Source: an uncultured Tessaracoccus sp.
GTDB lineage: Bacteria; Actinomycetota; Actinomycetes; Propionibacteriales; Propionibacteriaceae
Length of the DNA stretch: 23,848 nucleotides
NCBI RefSeq assembly: GCF_947255005.1
Contig: NZ_CAMYFI010000032.1
Span: 1-23,848, forward strand
Direction: 5' to 3'
The translations under genes and the position numbers were made by a program. How positions within the stretch are numbered: position 1 is the first letter of the stretch; each line of letters starts with the position of its first letter. The notes under the pieces are model-generated. The model ran no database searches. It saw only the letters and a program-made list of their open reading frames with translations, and was not told the origin of the DNA. This document shows, in pieces, positions 13,537-20,588 of this stretch.

Positions 13537-14228
13537 TGGCTTCCGGTGCGCGCACCATCGGACGCGTTCTTGAGATGATCCGGGGAGAATTTCCCGATAT
13601 TTCGGTCTCCAAGCTGCGATATCTCGAAGCCGAAGGGCTCATTTCGCCAGATCGGCAGCAACCCTCCGGCTATCGACGGTTCAGCCAAGAAGATATCGAC
13701 CGCCTCCTCTACGTGCTGCGTGCGCAACGCGACCGCTACCTGCCGCTCAAGGTCATTCGTGAGGAACTGGAAGCGCTTGATCGCGGAGAAGACCCGACCA
13801 CGGTTGTGCACGAGTCAGACGAGCGTGCAGAAGCCGGCCCTGCGCCTTCACGTCCGCACACCCGTAGTGCCCCAAATGGCAGTCAGCTGCTCAGTAGACG
13901 TCAGCTGCTGCAGGAATCCGGGCTGGGCGAGGCGTCGCTGATTCACCTCGAGCGCATGCGCTTGATCGAGCCACGTCGGGGCACCGCCTTCTATGGACGT
14001 GAGGCAGTGGCGGTCGCCGTCACTGCCAAACGCCTCAGCCACTATGGGGTTGACTTGCGCCAGATGAAGGTACTCCTGCAAGCCGCCAGCGCCGAGGCCG
14101 CCTTTGTGGAACAAGTGCTCGAACCGTTTCGCCGACGTGGCTCGGCGCCCAATGAGATCGTCGTCGACGTGTACCGCGTCGTTTTGCAAGCCCACGCCGC
14201 ATTGCTTCATGGACAGATAAATGGATGA
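13536..14228 (+). CDS. ftsR: MerR-family regulator FtsR
   Basis: A 230-residue DNA-binding regulator. The N-terminal winged helix has VSKLRYLEAEGLISPDRQ and GYRRFSQEDIDRL, typical of MerR. A charged, Pro-rich linker follows at about 88-115, then a second MerR-like segment (LSRRQLLQESGLGEASLIHLE) at about 120-145 and a helical C terminus. Order and sequence match M. tuberculosis Rv1828 and Corynebacterium glutamicum FtsR, an activator of ftsZ expression in Corynebacterium (established there). The target in this organism is inferred. It starts one base inside the garA stop and its end overlaps the nuclease gene by eight bases, so the three are co-translated. Confidence 0.9.
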   Translation: MASGARTIGRVLEMIRGEFPDISVSKLRYLEAEGLISPDRQQPSGYRRFSQEDIDRLLYVLRAQRDRYLPLKVIREELEALDRGEDPTTVVHESDERAEAGPAPSRPHTRSAPNGSQLLSRRQLLQESGLGEASLIHLERMRLIEPRRGTAFYGREAVAVAVTAKRLSHYGVDLRQMKVLLQAASAEAAFVEQVLEPFRRRGSAPNEIVVDVYRVVLQAHAALLHGQING

Positions 14229-14730
14229 CTTTGACCAATTCGACCGCCAGATGGTGAACCTCGAGGTTCTCGGCATCAGAGTGTTGGGCGGCGACGATGC
14301 ACCCGTGCTCCTGCTCAACGAACCACCAGGAACGATGCTGCTGCCCATTTGGATCGGACACGTGGAGGCAGCCGCAATCGCGCTCCAACTCTCGGACGAG
14401 ACGAACGTGCAACGTCCGCTCACGCATGATCTCCTGGCAAACGTCATCGCCGAGTTTGCGGGTGAGGCTGCGGGGCGGGTCATCATCACCCACATGGACG
14501 AGGGCCTGTTCTATGCGCGTATTCGGGTGCTTGACCTTGACCTTGACGCACGGCCTAGCGACGCGGTTGCGCTGGCGTTGAAGCTCGGCTGGCCCATCCA
14601 GTGCCCGCGCACGCTCATGGATCAAGTTGGGGTTGAGGTTGATGAACTTCCCTCCGACGAGGTCGACGAGTTCCGCGCCTTCTTGGATTCCGTGAACGCT
14701 GACGACTTCTCCGACGGGGATCATGCCTAG
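14221..14730 (+). CDS. Bifunctional nuclease domain protein (DUF151)
   Basis: A 169-residue protein of the BFN/DUF151 family. The signature PIWIGHVEAAAIALQL is at about 42-57, and DARPSDAVALALKLGWPI near 115-132 is the second conserved block. In plants and Thermotoga, family members show RNase/DNase activity or bind nucleic acid; the bacterial role is unclear. It is equivalent to M. tuberculosis Rv1829 by position, between the two MerR genes. The N-terminal Asp-rich start and the acidic tail (DDFSDGDHA) are variable parts. A short repeat of TTGACC at about 14529-14546 encodes the Leu-Asp run. Confidence 0.9.
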   Translation: MDDFDQFDRQMVNLEVLGIRVLGGDDAPVLLLNEPPGTMLLPIWIGHVEAAAIALQLSDETNVQRPLTHDLLANVIAEFAGEAAGRVIITHMDEGLFYARIRVLDLDLDARPSDAVALALKLGWPIQCPRTLMDQVGVEVDELPSDEVDEFRAFLDSVNADDFSDGDHA

Positions 14731-14784
14731 TCAGAGCGAGAAAGAATGAAGAATGGGACGGCCTGCCGAGGCTCAAAATCGGAG

Positions 14785-14873
14785 TAGGATGTATGCCATT
14801 GCTGAGACATGCGACGAAGGTAGTCGGCGTGTCTAGGTAGGTACCGAGTACGAGGGCGGATAGCGTTCAACGC
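14785..14873 (+). promoter_or_regulatory. Possible promoter and operator before the second MerR gene
   Basis: The 165-base gap 14731-14895 contains a -10-like TAGGAT (14785-14790) without a clear -35. A short palindrome GCGTTCAACGC (14863-14873) lies 22 bases before the GTG, with a further GCGTT at 14876. It could be an autoregulatory site, but the evidence is weak. Confidence 0.3.
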
Positions 14874-14895
14874 AGGCGTTTGGAAAGAGGAGACC

Positions 14896-15432
14896 GTGGC
14901 CGAGCTTCAGGACACATTGTTCGAGGGGGATTACTCCCCGCTGCCTAGTGACCAGGGCTTTCGTGGTCCGGTCGCGCATAAAGTCGCTGGCATTACCTAC
15001 CGTCAGCTCGACTACTGGGCGCGCACGGGGCTCGTCGTGCCGTCAATCCGGCGCGCCGAGGGCTCCGGCTCGCAGCGCCTCTACTCCTTCCGCGACATCC
15101 TGCTGCTACGCGTGGTGAAGCGCTTCCTCGACATCGGTATCTCCCTGCAACAGATTCGCGTCGCCATTGACCACTTGCGCTCGCGCGGAGTGGAAGATGT
15201 GACTGAAGTCACCCTCGTGAGCGACGGCTTTAGCGTCTTCGAAGTCACCAGCGCCAACGAGCTCTTCGACCTGTCCAAGGGTGGCCAGGGCATGTTCATG
15301 ATCTCGGTGAGCTCCGTATGGAAAGAGATCGAAGGAACCCTGCTAGCGCTACCGTCAGAACGCGCAACAGACCAGCAGCTCGATCATCCGGGCGACGAAC
15401 TCGCCGCCCGGCGCAAAGCTAAGGCAGGCTAG
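14896..15432 (+). CDS. MerR-family transcriptional regulator (Rv1830-like)
   Basis: A 178-residue regulator. After a short acidic lead, residues about 24-95 form the MerR winged helix, with AGITYRQLDYWARTGLV, YSFRDILLLRVVKRFLDIGIS and LQQIRVAIDHL. The C-terminal part (VTLVSDGFSVFEVTS, then SVSSVWKEIEG) is the actinobacterial extension of this subgroup. M. tuberculosis Rv1830 has the same place after the bifunctional nuclease gene. Effector and targets are unknown in this organism. GTG start with AAGAGGAG five bases upstream. It has its own 165-base upstream region and is followed after 11 bases by yihY, so these two probably form one operon. Confidence 0.88.
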   Translation: MAELQDTLFEGDYSPLPSDQGFRGPVAHKVAGITYRQLDYWARTGLVVPSIRRAEGSGSQRLYSFRDILLLRVVKRFLDIGISLQQIRVAIDHLRSRGVEDVTEVTLVSDGFSVFEVTSANELFDLSKGGQGMFMISVSSVWKEIEGTLLALPSERATDQQLDHPGDELAARRKAKAG

Positions 15433-15443
15433 GAGCCTCAACA

Positions 15444-16562
15444 GTGAAGAACACCATTCAGAAGATTCTGAGCTGGCCGCCAATCGCACACGCGATGGCG
15501 GCCAATAGTCGCTTCGGAGCACGTCTCGGCCCTCAGTTTGCTGGAGCGATCACCTACTTCTCAGTGCTGTCCATCGTGCCGATCTTGATGTTCGCTTTCG
15601 CGATGCTTGGCATGATTCTGACGGTCTTCTATCCGGAACTGCTGGGCCAGGTGCAGCACCAGATCAACGCTGCACTCTCCGGCTCCGGCGATGCCGCTGA
15701 ATCGCTCACCACCACTATCGACCAAGCCCTCAATAACTGGAAGGGAATCGGAATCGTCGCCATCTTGACCGCCGGTTACTCTGGTTCCGGATGGGTGGGG
15801 AACCTCAAGAAGGCCGTGCGAATGATGTGGCGGGAGAACCCCGTCGACGAAGACCGCAAGCCCAATCCGGTGCTCGATATTTTGCAAAATATCGCCATTT
15901 TCCTCGGCCTGCTCGTCACGCTGCTGCTCGGCATCGTCGTTGCGCAGGCCGGCTCAAGCGCGTCGGGGCTCGTCGTCGAATGGCTTGGCTGGGAAGAAGT
16001 GCCCGGCATCAGCTTGCTGATGCGGCTCGCCACCATTGCGATGACGCTGGTGGCATCCTGGTTGCTGGTTGCGTTTTTGTTCCTCACGCTGCCCGACCCG
16101 AAGGAGCGCGCGAGCTGGAGGACCTGGTTGATTGGCGTCACCATCGGAGCGGTGCTCATCACGATTCTGCAACAGCTCGTTGGCACATTGATTAGCGTGT
16201 TCTCCGGGAACGCAGCAGCGGCAGTATTTGGTTCCCTCATCGTGATGATGCTGCTCATGAACCTTCTGGCGACGGTGATCCTGATGGTGGCTGCGTGGAT
16301 TGGCACCGACGCGAGCCGACGCCAGGACAGCCGCGTTGAGCACGCTCGCGCCGCCGAGATGGCGGCCTCGCGTTCCGCAGTGGCGTTGGCGTTTGCGGAT
16401 GATGTTGCCGAAGGTCCTGCCACGGTGCACCAGGACGTCGCCGAGCGCGGTGTGCGGGCCGGGCTGGGAGTCGGCTATGTCACGGGTGCTGCGACGGGCC
16501 TGGGAGCAGGCGCCTTGATCACCGGGCTCGTAGCGCTCATCACGCGCCTGTTTCGCCGCTGA
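15444..16562 (+). CDS. YihY/BrkB-family inner membrane protein
   Basis: A 372-residue polytopic membrane protein. Hydrophobic segments are visible near 32-58, 97-115, 148-170, 192-215, 228-250 and 258-282, plus an Ala/Gly-rich segment at about 338-363. The first segment QFAGAITYFSVLSIVPIL and the central GYSGSGWVGNLKKAVRMMW are the family signatures. Despite the old 'ribonuclease BN' label, YihY proteins are not nucleases; function is unknown. GTG start with TAGGAG eight bases upstream. The cytoplasmic stretch 283-330 is rich in Ala and charged residues. A perfect 20-base palindrome lies in the coding sequence at 15875-15894. The gene ends just before a strong hairpin terminator. Confidence 0.9.
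   Translation: MKNTIQKILSWPPIAHAMAANSRFGARLGPQFAGAITYFSVLSIVPILMFAFAMLGMILTVFYPELLGQVQHQINAALSGSGDAAESLTTTIDQALNNWKGIGIVAILTAGYSGSGWVGNLKKAVRMMWRENPVDEDRKPNPVLDILQNIAIFLGLLVTLLLGIVVAQAGSSASGLVVEWLGWEEVPGISLLMRLATIAMTLVASWLLVAFLFLTLPDPKERASWRTWLIGVTIGAVLITILQQLVGTLISVFSGNAAAAVFGSLIVMMLLMNLLATVILMVAAWIGTDASRRQDSRVEHARAAEMAASRSAVALAFADDVAEGPATVHQDVAERGVRAGLGVGYVTGAATGLGAGALITGLVALITRLFRR
15875..15894. repeat. Perfect 20-bp AT-rich palindrome inside yihY
   Basis: CGATATTTTGCAAAATATCG is identical to its reverse complement. It encodes DILQNI plus the flanking bases of yihY. Fourteen of twenty bases are A or T in a GC-rich gene. It may be a protein-binding site or chance; no matching partner was noticed elsewhere in the window. 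Confidence 0.8.
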
Positions 16563-16585
16563 GCGTCCAACTATCCAGTAACGCT

Positions 16586-16617
16586 GAGGGGATGGGTCCG
16601 CATGGGCCCATCCCCTC
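16586..16617. terminator. Strong hairpin between convergent yihY and pfp
   Basis: GAGGGGATGGG pairs perfectly with CCCATCCCCTC, and TCC/GGG extends the stem to 14 pairs around the loop GCAT. It lies 24 bases after the yihY stop and 33 bases past the end of the minus-strand phosphofructokinase gene. It can serve both strands. There is no long T-run. Confidence 0.8.
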
Positions 16618-16649
16618 GATGTCGCACCCGCGACGCGTCCTCGTCGGAG

Positions 16650-17870
16650 TCAGTGCGCGGTGGCAGCCTCCGGGAAATCCTGCCCGATGGAGGCCAGGAG
16701 ATCCTTGTACCACTGCTGGTTGATGTCGAAGGCCTTGCCGCCTGCGATCCGGTCGAACGCGATGGCGGAGAGCACGTCGCCGTTCTCCTCGTCCTGCCCG
16801 ATCACGCCCGACTCACCGCGCAGTGCACAATCAACGGCGAGATCGGTGCACTGCTTGATGAGGTCGAGGTCTTCCTGGTTGGCAGCGGCGGAGCGGGAGT
16901 AGTAGCCCGACTTCTGCACCATAACCTTCTCAGCCTTCAGCAGCTCAGCGAACTGGGAGCCGAACCATGCTCCCGGGTTCACCTTGTCGAGCTTCACGTG
17001 GCCGAAGGGGTCGCGTGGCACCTCTTCACCGGCGGCTTCCATCTCGGCGACGATCGAGTCAAGGCCCGCACCTTCGGAGAGGAAGATCGTGACGTTGCCC
17101 ACCTCGTCCATCACCTTGTTGAGGCGCTCGGCCTCCTTGGCGATGTCGATATGGCCCTCGGGGACGAACACTGCGTGGATGTCCCAAGCCTCCTTCGACA
17201 GGCCGATTTCCGGCAGCCACTGCTGTTCGTCGACCCACTCGTGGTACTTCTGTGCGGTCGCAGCGGTGAGCCAACCGCAGTGGCGGCCCATGACTTCGTG
17301 GACGATGAGCATGCGGGATCCGGAATTGTGCTCCGCGACGATGTTCTTAGCGAAACGCGCTCCCATCTCGGCGGCAGTCCATGCCCCCAGCGACTGACGG
17401 ATCGGGATCACATCGTTGTCGATGGTCTTCGGAAGACCGACGACGGTAAGACCGTAGTCGTGCTTCTTCAGGTAGGCCGCGAGATCCGCTGCGGTGGTGT
17501 TGGTGTCGTCGCCACCGATGGTGTGCAGGACGTCAACGCCGTCTTCCACCAGACGGTCAGCCGCAACCTTGAGCGGATCGTCGCCCTCTTTCACCAGGCC
17601 GCGCTTCACCAGGTCTTTCGCGTTGGTGAGTTTGACGCGGGAGTTGCCGATGGGGGACCCACCATAGCGGTGTAGCAGGCCGGCGTTGGCGCGCACCTCG
17701 TCGGTGACAACGAGGAAGTCGCCTTGGAGGAGCCCCTGGTAGCCGTGGCGGTAGGCGATGATTTCAACCTCGGGAGCAACCTTCGTGTACTTCTCGATAA
17801 GTCCGCCGATGGCGGAGGAAAGACACGGAGCGAAACCACCCGCGGTCAGAATGGCGACTTTCTTGACCAT
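16650..17870 (-). CDS. pfp: Pyrophosphate-dependent 6-phosphofructokinase
   Basis: A 406-residue glycolytic enzyme that reversibly phosphorylates fructose 6-phosphate with PPi. The GGDD motif at 119-122 has Asp where ATP-dependent enzymes have Gly. PKTIDND at 147-153 has Lys148 where ATP enzymes have Gly, and Asp151 is the catalytic base. Both marks are diagnostic for PPi use (known for the family). GRHCGW and the C-terminal VNPGAWFGSQF are also typical. The length is close to that of the well-studied Propionibacterium freudenreichii enzyme (about 404). ATG at 17870 is chosen because AAAGGA lies seven bases upstream; the frame is open for 23 more codons but lacks a better start. Confidence 0.95.
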   Translation of the reverse strand: MVKKVAILTAGGFAPCLSSAIGGLIEKYTKVAPEVEIIAYRHGYQGLLQGDFLVVTDEVRANAGLLHRYGGSPIGNSRVKLTNAKDLVKRGLVKEGDDPLKVAADRLVEDGVDVLHTIGGDDTNTTAADLAAYLKKHDYGLTVVGLPKTIDNDVIPIRQSLGAWTAAEMGARFAKNIVAEHNSGSRMLIVHEVMGRHCGWLTAATAQKYHEWVDEQQWLPEIGLSKEAWDIHAVFVPEGHIDIAKEAERLNKVMDEVGNVTIFLSEGAGLDSIVAEMEAAGEEVPRDPFGHVKLDKVNPGAWFGSQFAELLKAEKVMVQKSGYYSRSAAANQEDLDLIKQCTDLAVDCALRGESGVIGQDEENGDVLSAIAFDRIAGGKAFDINQQWYKDLLASIGQDFPEAATAH

Positions 17871-17884
17871 GAAGAGTCCTTTCG

Positions 17885-17929
17885 TGTTCGAACAGTGAGT
17901 CGTCCCCACCATATTGCACGTTGTCCACA
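17885..17929 (-). promoter_or_regulatory. Upstream region of pfp with palindrome and DnaA-box-like site
   Basis: TGTTCGAACA (17885-17894) is a perfect 10-base palindrome 14 bases before the pfp start. TTGTCCACA (17921-17929, plus strand) equals the actinobacterial DnaA-box consensus. A -10-like CAATAT lies between them on the minus strand at 17911-17916. Sites are real as sequence; roles are uncertain. Confidence 0.35.
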
Positions 17930-17980
17930 GCTGGCGCATGGGTACTCGAGTTGCGCCCCATCTCCTGAGATGATGGGCGC

Positions 17981-18400
17981 ATGCGCAGTCAACGAGGTCT
18001 TGCTCCTGCGGTGGAGGCCGCCGTGATCATCCCTGGGCTGGTGCTGCTCGTCGGGCTCGTCGTCGTGCTCGCGCGCATCGTCATGGCTCAGCATGATCTC
18101 AATGCGATCGCGGGCAACGCCGCCCGAGCCGTCTCCATCGCCCGCGACGCGGCGCACGCGCGCACGTCCGCTGCCGCGCTCGTGGAGGAGCAGCTCGAAG
18201 GGGAAGGGTTGCGGTGTGAACACACTCGCGTCGACATTGATGCCGCGGGCCTTCGTTCTGCGCTCGGCAGCGATGCGACGGTGAGCGTCACCGTCGAGTG
18301 TGCGGTGTCCATGGCGGATGTGCTGCTGCCAGGCGTACCAGGCTCGGTGACCGTGCGTGCACATGTGGAATCGCCAGTCGACAAGTTCCGTGGGCGGTAA
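17981..18400 (+). CDS. TadE/TadG-like single-pass membrane protein
   Basis: A 139-residue protein with the TadE plan: a short positive N terminus (MRSQRGLAPAVEAAV), a transmembrane helix at about 13-35 starting with the conserved Glu12, and an extracytoplasmic domain of about 100 residues with two cysteines (Cys79 and Cys107). TadE-like pseudopilins belong to tight-adherence pili, but no tadA, tadB/C or prepilin genes are present nearby, so this is an orphan here. No clear ribosome binding site is seen upstream of the ATG. It ends nine bases before the aldo/keto reductase start. Confidence 0.75.
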   Translation: MRSQRGLAPAVEAAVIIPGLVLLVGLVVVLARIVMAQHDLNAIAGNAARAVSIARDAAHARTSAAALVEEQLEGEGLRCEHTRVDIDAAGLRSALGSDATVSVTVECAVSMADVLLPGVPGSVTVRAHVESPVDKFRGR

Positions 18401-18409
18401 GCTCGCGGC

Positions 18410-19276
18410 ATGGAGCGAAAATTTGGCAAGTTCATGGTTTCTGCATTGGGGTTCGGCGCCATGCCGCTGTCGTTTGGCGAGACGTCGGATGACCCGTCAC
18501 AAGTGATTCACGCCGCACTCGACGCTGGTATCACCTTGATAGATACGGCCGACATTTACGCACCGAGCTGGGATCAGATGGGCCACAACGAACGACTGGT
18601 GGCAGAAGGCCTGCGCAGCTACGACGGTGACACCTCGCGCGTCGTTGTGGCCACCAAGGCAGGGATTACTCGCGCGGAGGGCGAATCTTGGGGGAGATGC
18701 GCCACACTCGATTACTTGCGAGGCCGTGCTGAGGCCGCATGCCGCAACCTGGGTGTCGAACAGCTCGACCTGCTGTATCTCCACCGGCCCGACAGGTCGC
18801 TCACCTACGCAGAGTCGATTCGAGCGCTGCAGCAGTTGAAAGCCGACGGGCTCACCGCCGAAGTCGGCATTTCGAATGCCAACGTCGAAGAGATCGAGAT
18901 CGCACTTGACGTGCTCGGTCCCGGAGAGCTCGCCGCGGTGCAAAACGAGTTTTCACCCTGGTTCCACCATACGAGCAAGCCGGAAATGGAGCTGTGCGCC
19001 CGCGAAGGAATTGCCTTCGTTCCGTTCTCACCGCTGGGTGGAACCGGTGGTGGCGCAAAGCGGCTCGACCAGCGCTTCCCGGCGATCCGTAACGCCTCGC
19101 AACAGCTGGGGATCAGCCCGCAGCGAGTCACGCTGGCGTGGGAGATGTCGCTGGGAGAGCACGTCATTCCCATCCCAGGCGCATCGCGCGTCGCATCTAT
19201 CACCGACTCGGCAGCGGCTCTGCACGACACCGTGCCCGCAGAGGTGCTCGAAGCGATCTCGGCGGAGGTGTTCTGA
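18410..19276 (+). CDS. Aldo/keto reductase
   Basis: A 288-residue NADPH-dependent oxidoreductase with a TIM-barrel fold. The catalytic tetrad is visible: Asp and Tyr in DTADIY at about 45-50, Lys in ATKAG at about 82, and His in LHRPD at about 125. The cofactor end includes VPFSPLGG and IPIPGASR. Substrate is not predictable. Between DTADIY and the usual GHNE there are a few extra residues (APSWDQM), a local oddity. No Shine-Dalgarno is seen. TAAGCT lies exactly six bases before the ATG and fits TAnnnT, so a leaderless transcript is possible. The stop overlaps the next gene by one base. Confidence 0.92.
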   Translation: MERKFGKFMVSALGFGAMPLSFGETSDDPSQVIHAALDAGITLIDTADIYAPSWDQMGHNERLVAEGLRSYDGDTSRVVVATKAGITRAEGESWGRCATLDYLRGRAEAACRNLGVEQLDLLYLHRPDRSLTYAESIRALQQLKADGLTAEVGISNANVEEIEIALDVLGPGELAAVQNEFSPWFHHTSKPEMELCAREGIAFVPFSPLGGTGGGAKRLDQRFPAIRNASQQLGISPQRVTLAWEMSLGEHVIPIPGASRVASITDSAAALHDTVPAEVLEAISAEVF

Positions 19277-19899
19277 TGTTGGCGCGCTACTACGACGTAC
19301 ACCCTCGAAACCCCCAGCCACGCACCATCGCGCAGGTGGCGACGCTGCTGCAGGAAGGCGGCCTCGTCGTGTACCCGACCGATTCGGGTTTCGCGCTGGG
19401 CACGATGCTGGGCAACGCGGAGGGAATTGAACGCATCAAAGCCATTCGGCAGCTCGACGACAAGCACAACTTCACGCTCGTCGTTGACGAATTCGCCAAG
19501 CTTGGCCACTACGTCGAAATGGACAACTGGGTGTTCCGAGCCATCAAGGCGGCCACGCCAGGCCCGTACACCTTCATTTTGAAGGCCACGCGCGAGGTAC
19601 CGAGGATGATGCAGAACCCAAAGAAGCGCACCGTTGGTGTACGCATCCCGGCGCACACCACCTCGCTGGCGCTACTTGAGGCGCTGGGCGCGCCATTGGT
19701 GAGCTCAACGCTGCTCCTGCCTGGCCTTGAGGAGCCTCCCACCGAGGGTTGGGAAGTGAAGGAGTTACTGGAACATCAGGTGGACGTCGTGCTCGACTCC
19801 GGCGACGTCGGGCTGGAGCCCACCACCGTGGTGGACATGACAGGCAGTGAGCCCGTGGTGCTTCGTCGAGGAGCGGGGGACACCGGCAGGTTTGAGTGA
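19276..19899 (+). CDS. YciO-type member of the Sua5/YciO/YrdC family
   Basis: A 207-residue protein. LLQEGGLVVYPTDSGFALG at about 23-41 is the family's nucleotide-binding start, and KKRTVGVRIPAH at about 116-127 and SSTLLLPG near 143 follow. The last pattern resembles E. coli YciO (206 residues) rather than Sua5/TsaC, which carry an SxN motif there. True Sua5/TsaC makes threonylcarbamoyl-AMP for tRNA t6A37; YciO has a related fold and only weak or uncertain activity. This copy is therefore probably not the essential t6A enzyme. ATG at 19276 shares a base with the preceding TGA. It ends four bases from the convergent DUF4870-like gene. Confidence 0.85.
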   Translation: MLARYYDVHPRNPQPRTIAQVATLLQEGGLVVYPTDSGFALGTMLGNAEGIERIKAIRQLDDKHNFTLVVDEFAKLGHYVEMDNWVFRAIKAATPGPYTFILKATREVPRMMQNPKKRTVGVRIPAHTTSLALLEALGAPLVSSTLLLPGLEEPPTEGWEVKELLEHQVDVVLDSGDVGLEPTTVVDMTGSEPVVLRRGAGDTGRFE

Positions 19900-19903
19900 G
19901 TGT

Positions 19904-20542
19904 TCAGTTGTCGTCTTGGCGCGTGAACGGGATCGCGCCCTTGTATCGCATGGGCTCCCCTCGGGAGTATTTCGCGGGGGCTTCCAACGCACCCAGGAGG
20001 GCCAAGACGAAGTACACCGCGCTCACGAGAGCGAGGTAACCGCTGAGCGAGCCGGTGAGGAGCCCAGCGCCAGCGGCGAGAATCATACGAGTGATCCCCA
20101 TGTTCATCGTCTCACGCAGGTGCTGGTCGTACAGAGGTTCCTTGCCTTTGTCGACGAAGAAGAACACGACAGATGCGATGGGGAAGAACACTGAGAGCCA
20201 GGTGTTGAGCTTGTGCATCGTGAGGTGGGCCTGCCGCTCGGGCGGAACGGCGAGCGCTCGATTCGCAGGCACGGGCAACGTACCGTGGTGGGCGACGAAG
20301 GGATTGTCGAACGAACCTGTGTAATAGTTTCCCCCACCTGCGCCGTAGAAGGGGGATTCATCTGCCTGCGACGGCCCATTGGCATAGCGCGATCCGTTGA
20401 ACGGATTCACAGGATTTGTTACCGGCTGCGGAGTACGTTTCGCCCGCTGGGTGGAGGACCGAGACGCCTCGTCTGGCTGCGGCAATCCATCAGCATCGGG
20501 AACGCTGTCGTCAATGTCTCGGTAAGGGTCGTACTCAGTCAT
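19904..20542 (-). CDS. DUF4870-like membrane protein with long disordered N terminus
   Basis: A 212-residue protein. Residues 1-105 are polar and low in structure, rich in Pro, Asn, Gly and Tyr. The C-terminal half has membrane segments at about 112-130 (WLSVFFPIASVVFFFV), 150-166 and 170-190. The pattern HKLNTWLSVFFP...DQHLRETMNM is typical of the DUF4870/Tic20-like family. The function is unknown. ATG at 20542 is supported by AAGGAG seven bases upstream; the frame runs 37 codons further but into the divergent gene. A -10-like TACACT on the minus strand lies at 20567-20572. The C terminus nearly meets the YciO gene. Confidence 0.75.
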   Translation of the reverse strand: MTEYDPYRDIDDSVPDADGLPQPDEASRSSTQRAKRTPQPVTNPVNPFNGSRYANGPSQADESPFYGAGGGNYYTGSFDNPFVAHHGTLPVPANRALAVPPERQAHLTMHKLNTWLSVFFPIASVVFFFVDKGKEPLYDQHLRETMNMGITRMILAAGAGLLTGSLSGYLALVSAVYFVLALLGALEAPAKYSRGEPMRYKGAIPFTRQDDN

Positions 20543-20588
20543 ATCCACTCCTTGGCGCTGTCTCCCAGTGTAGGGGAGGGGAACCGCT

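Noticed and set aside
15444..16562. Ribonuclease BN as the product of the YihY gene
   Set aside because: YihY was once misnamed RNase BN. The sequence is a polytopic membrane protein without nuclease motifs.
16602..17675. Plus-strand open frame of 357 codons opposite the phosphofructokinase gene
   Set aside because: The minus strand encodes a full PPi-type phosphofructokinase with all motifs, so the plus-strand frame is a shadow.
17885..17894. TGTTCGAACA as a LexA (SOS) box
   Set aside because: Actinobacterial LexA boxes are GAAC-N4-GTTC. Here the halves are in the opposite order with no spacer.
19820..19834. CCACCAC-C-GTGGTGG inverted repeat in the YciO gene
   Set aside because: It is explained by the codons for Pro-Thr-Thr-Val-Val and has short arms, so it is likely chance.
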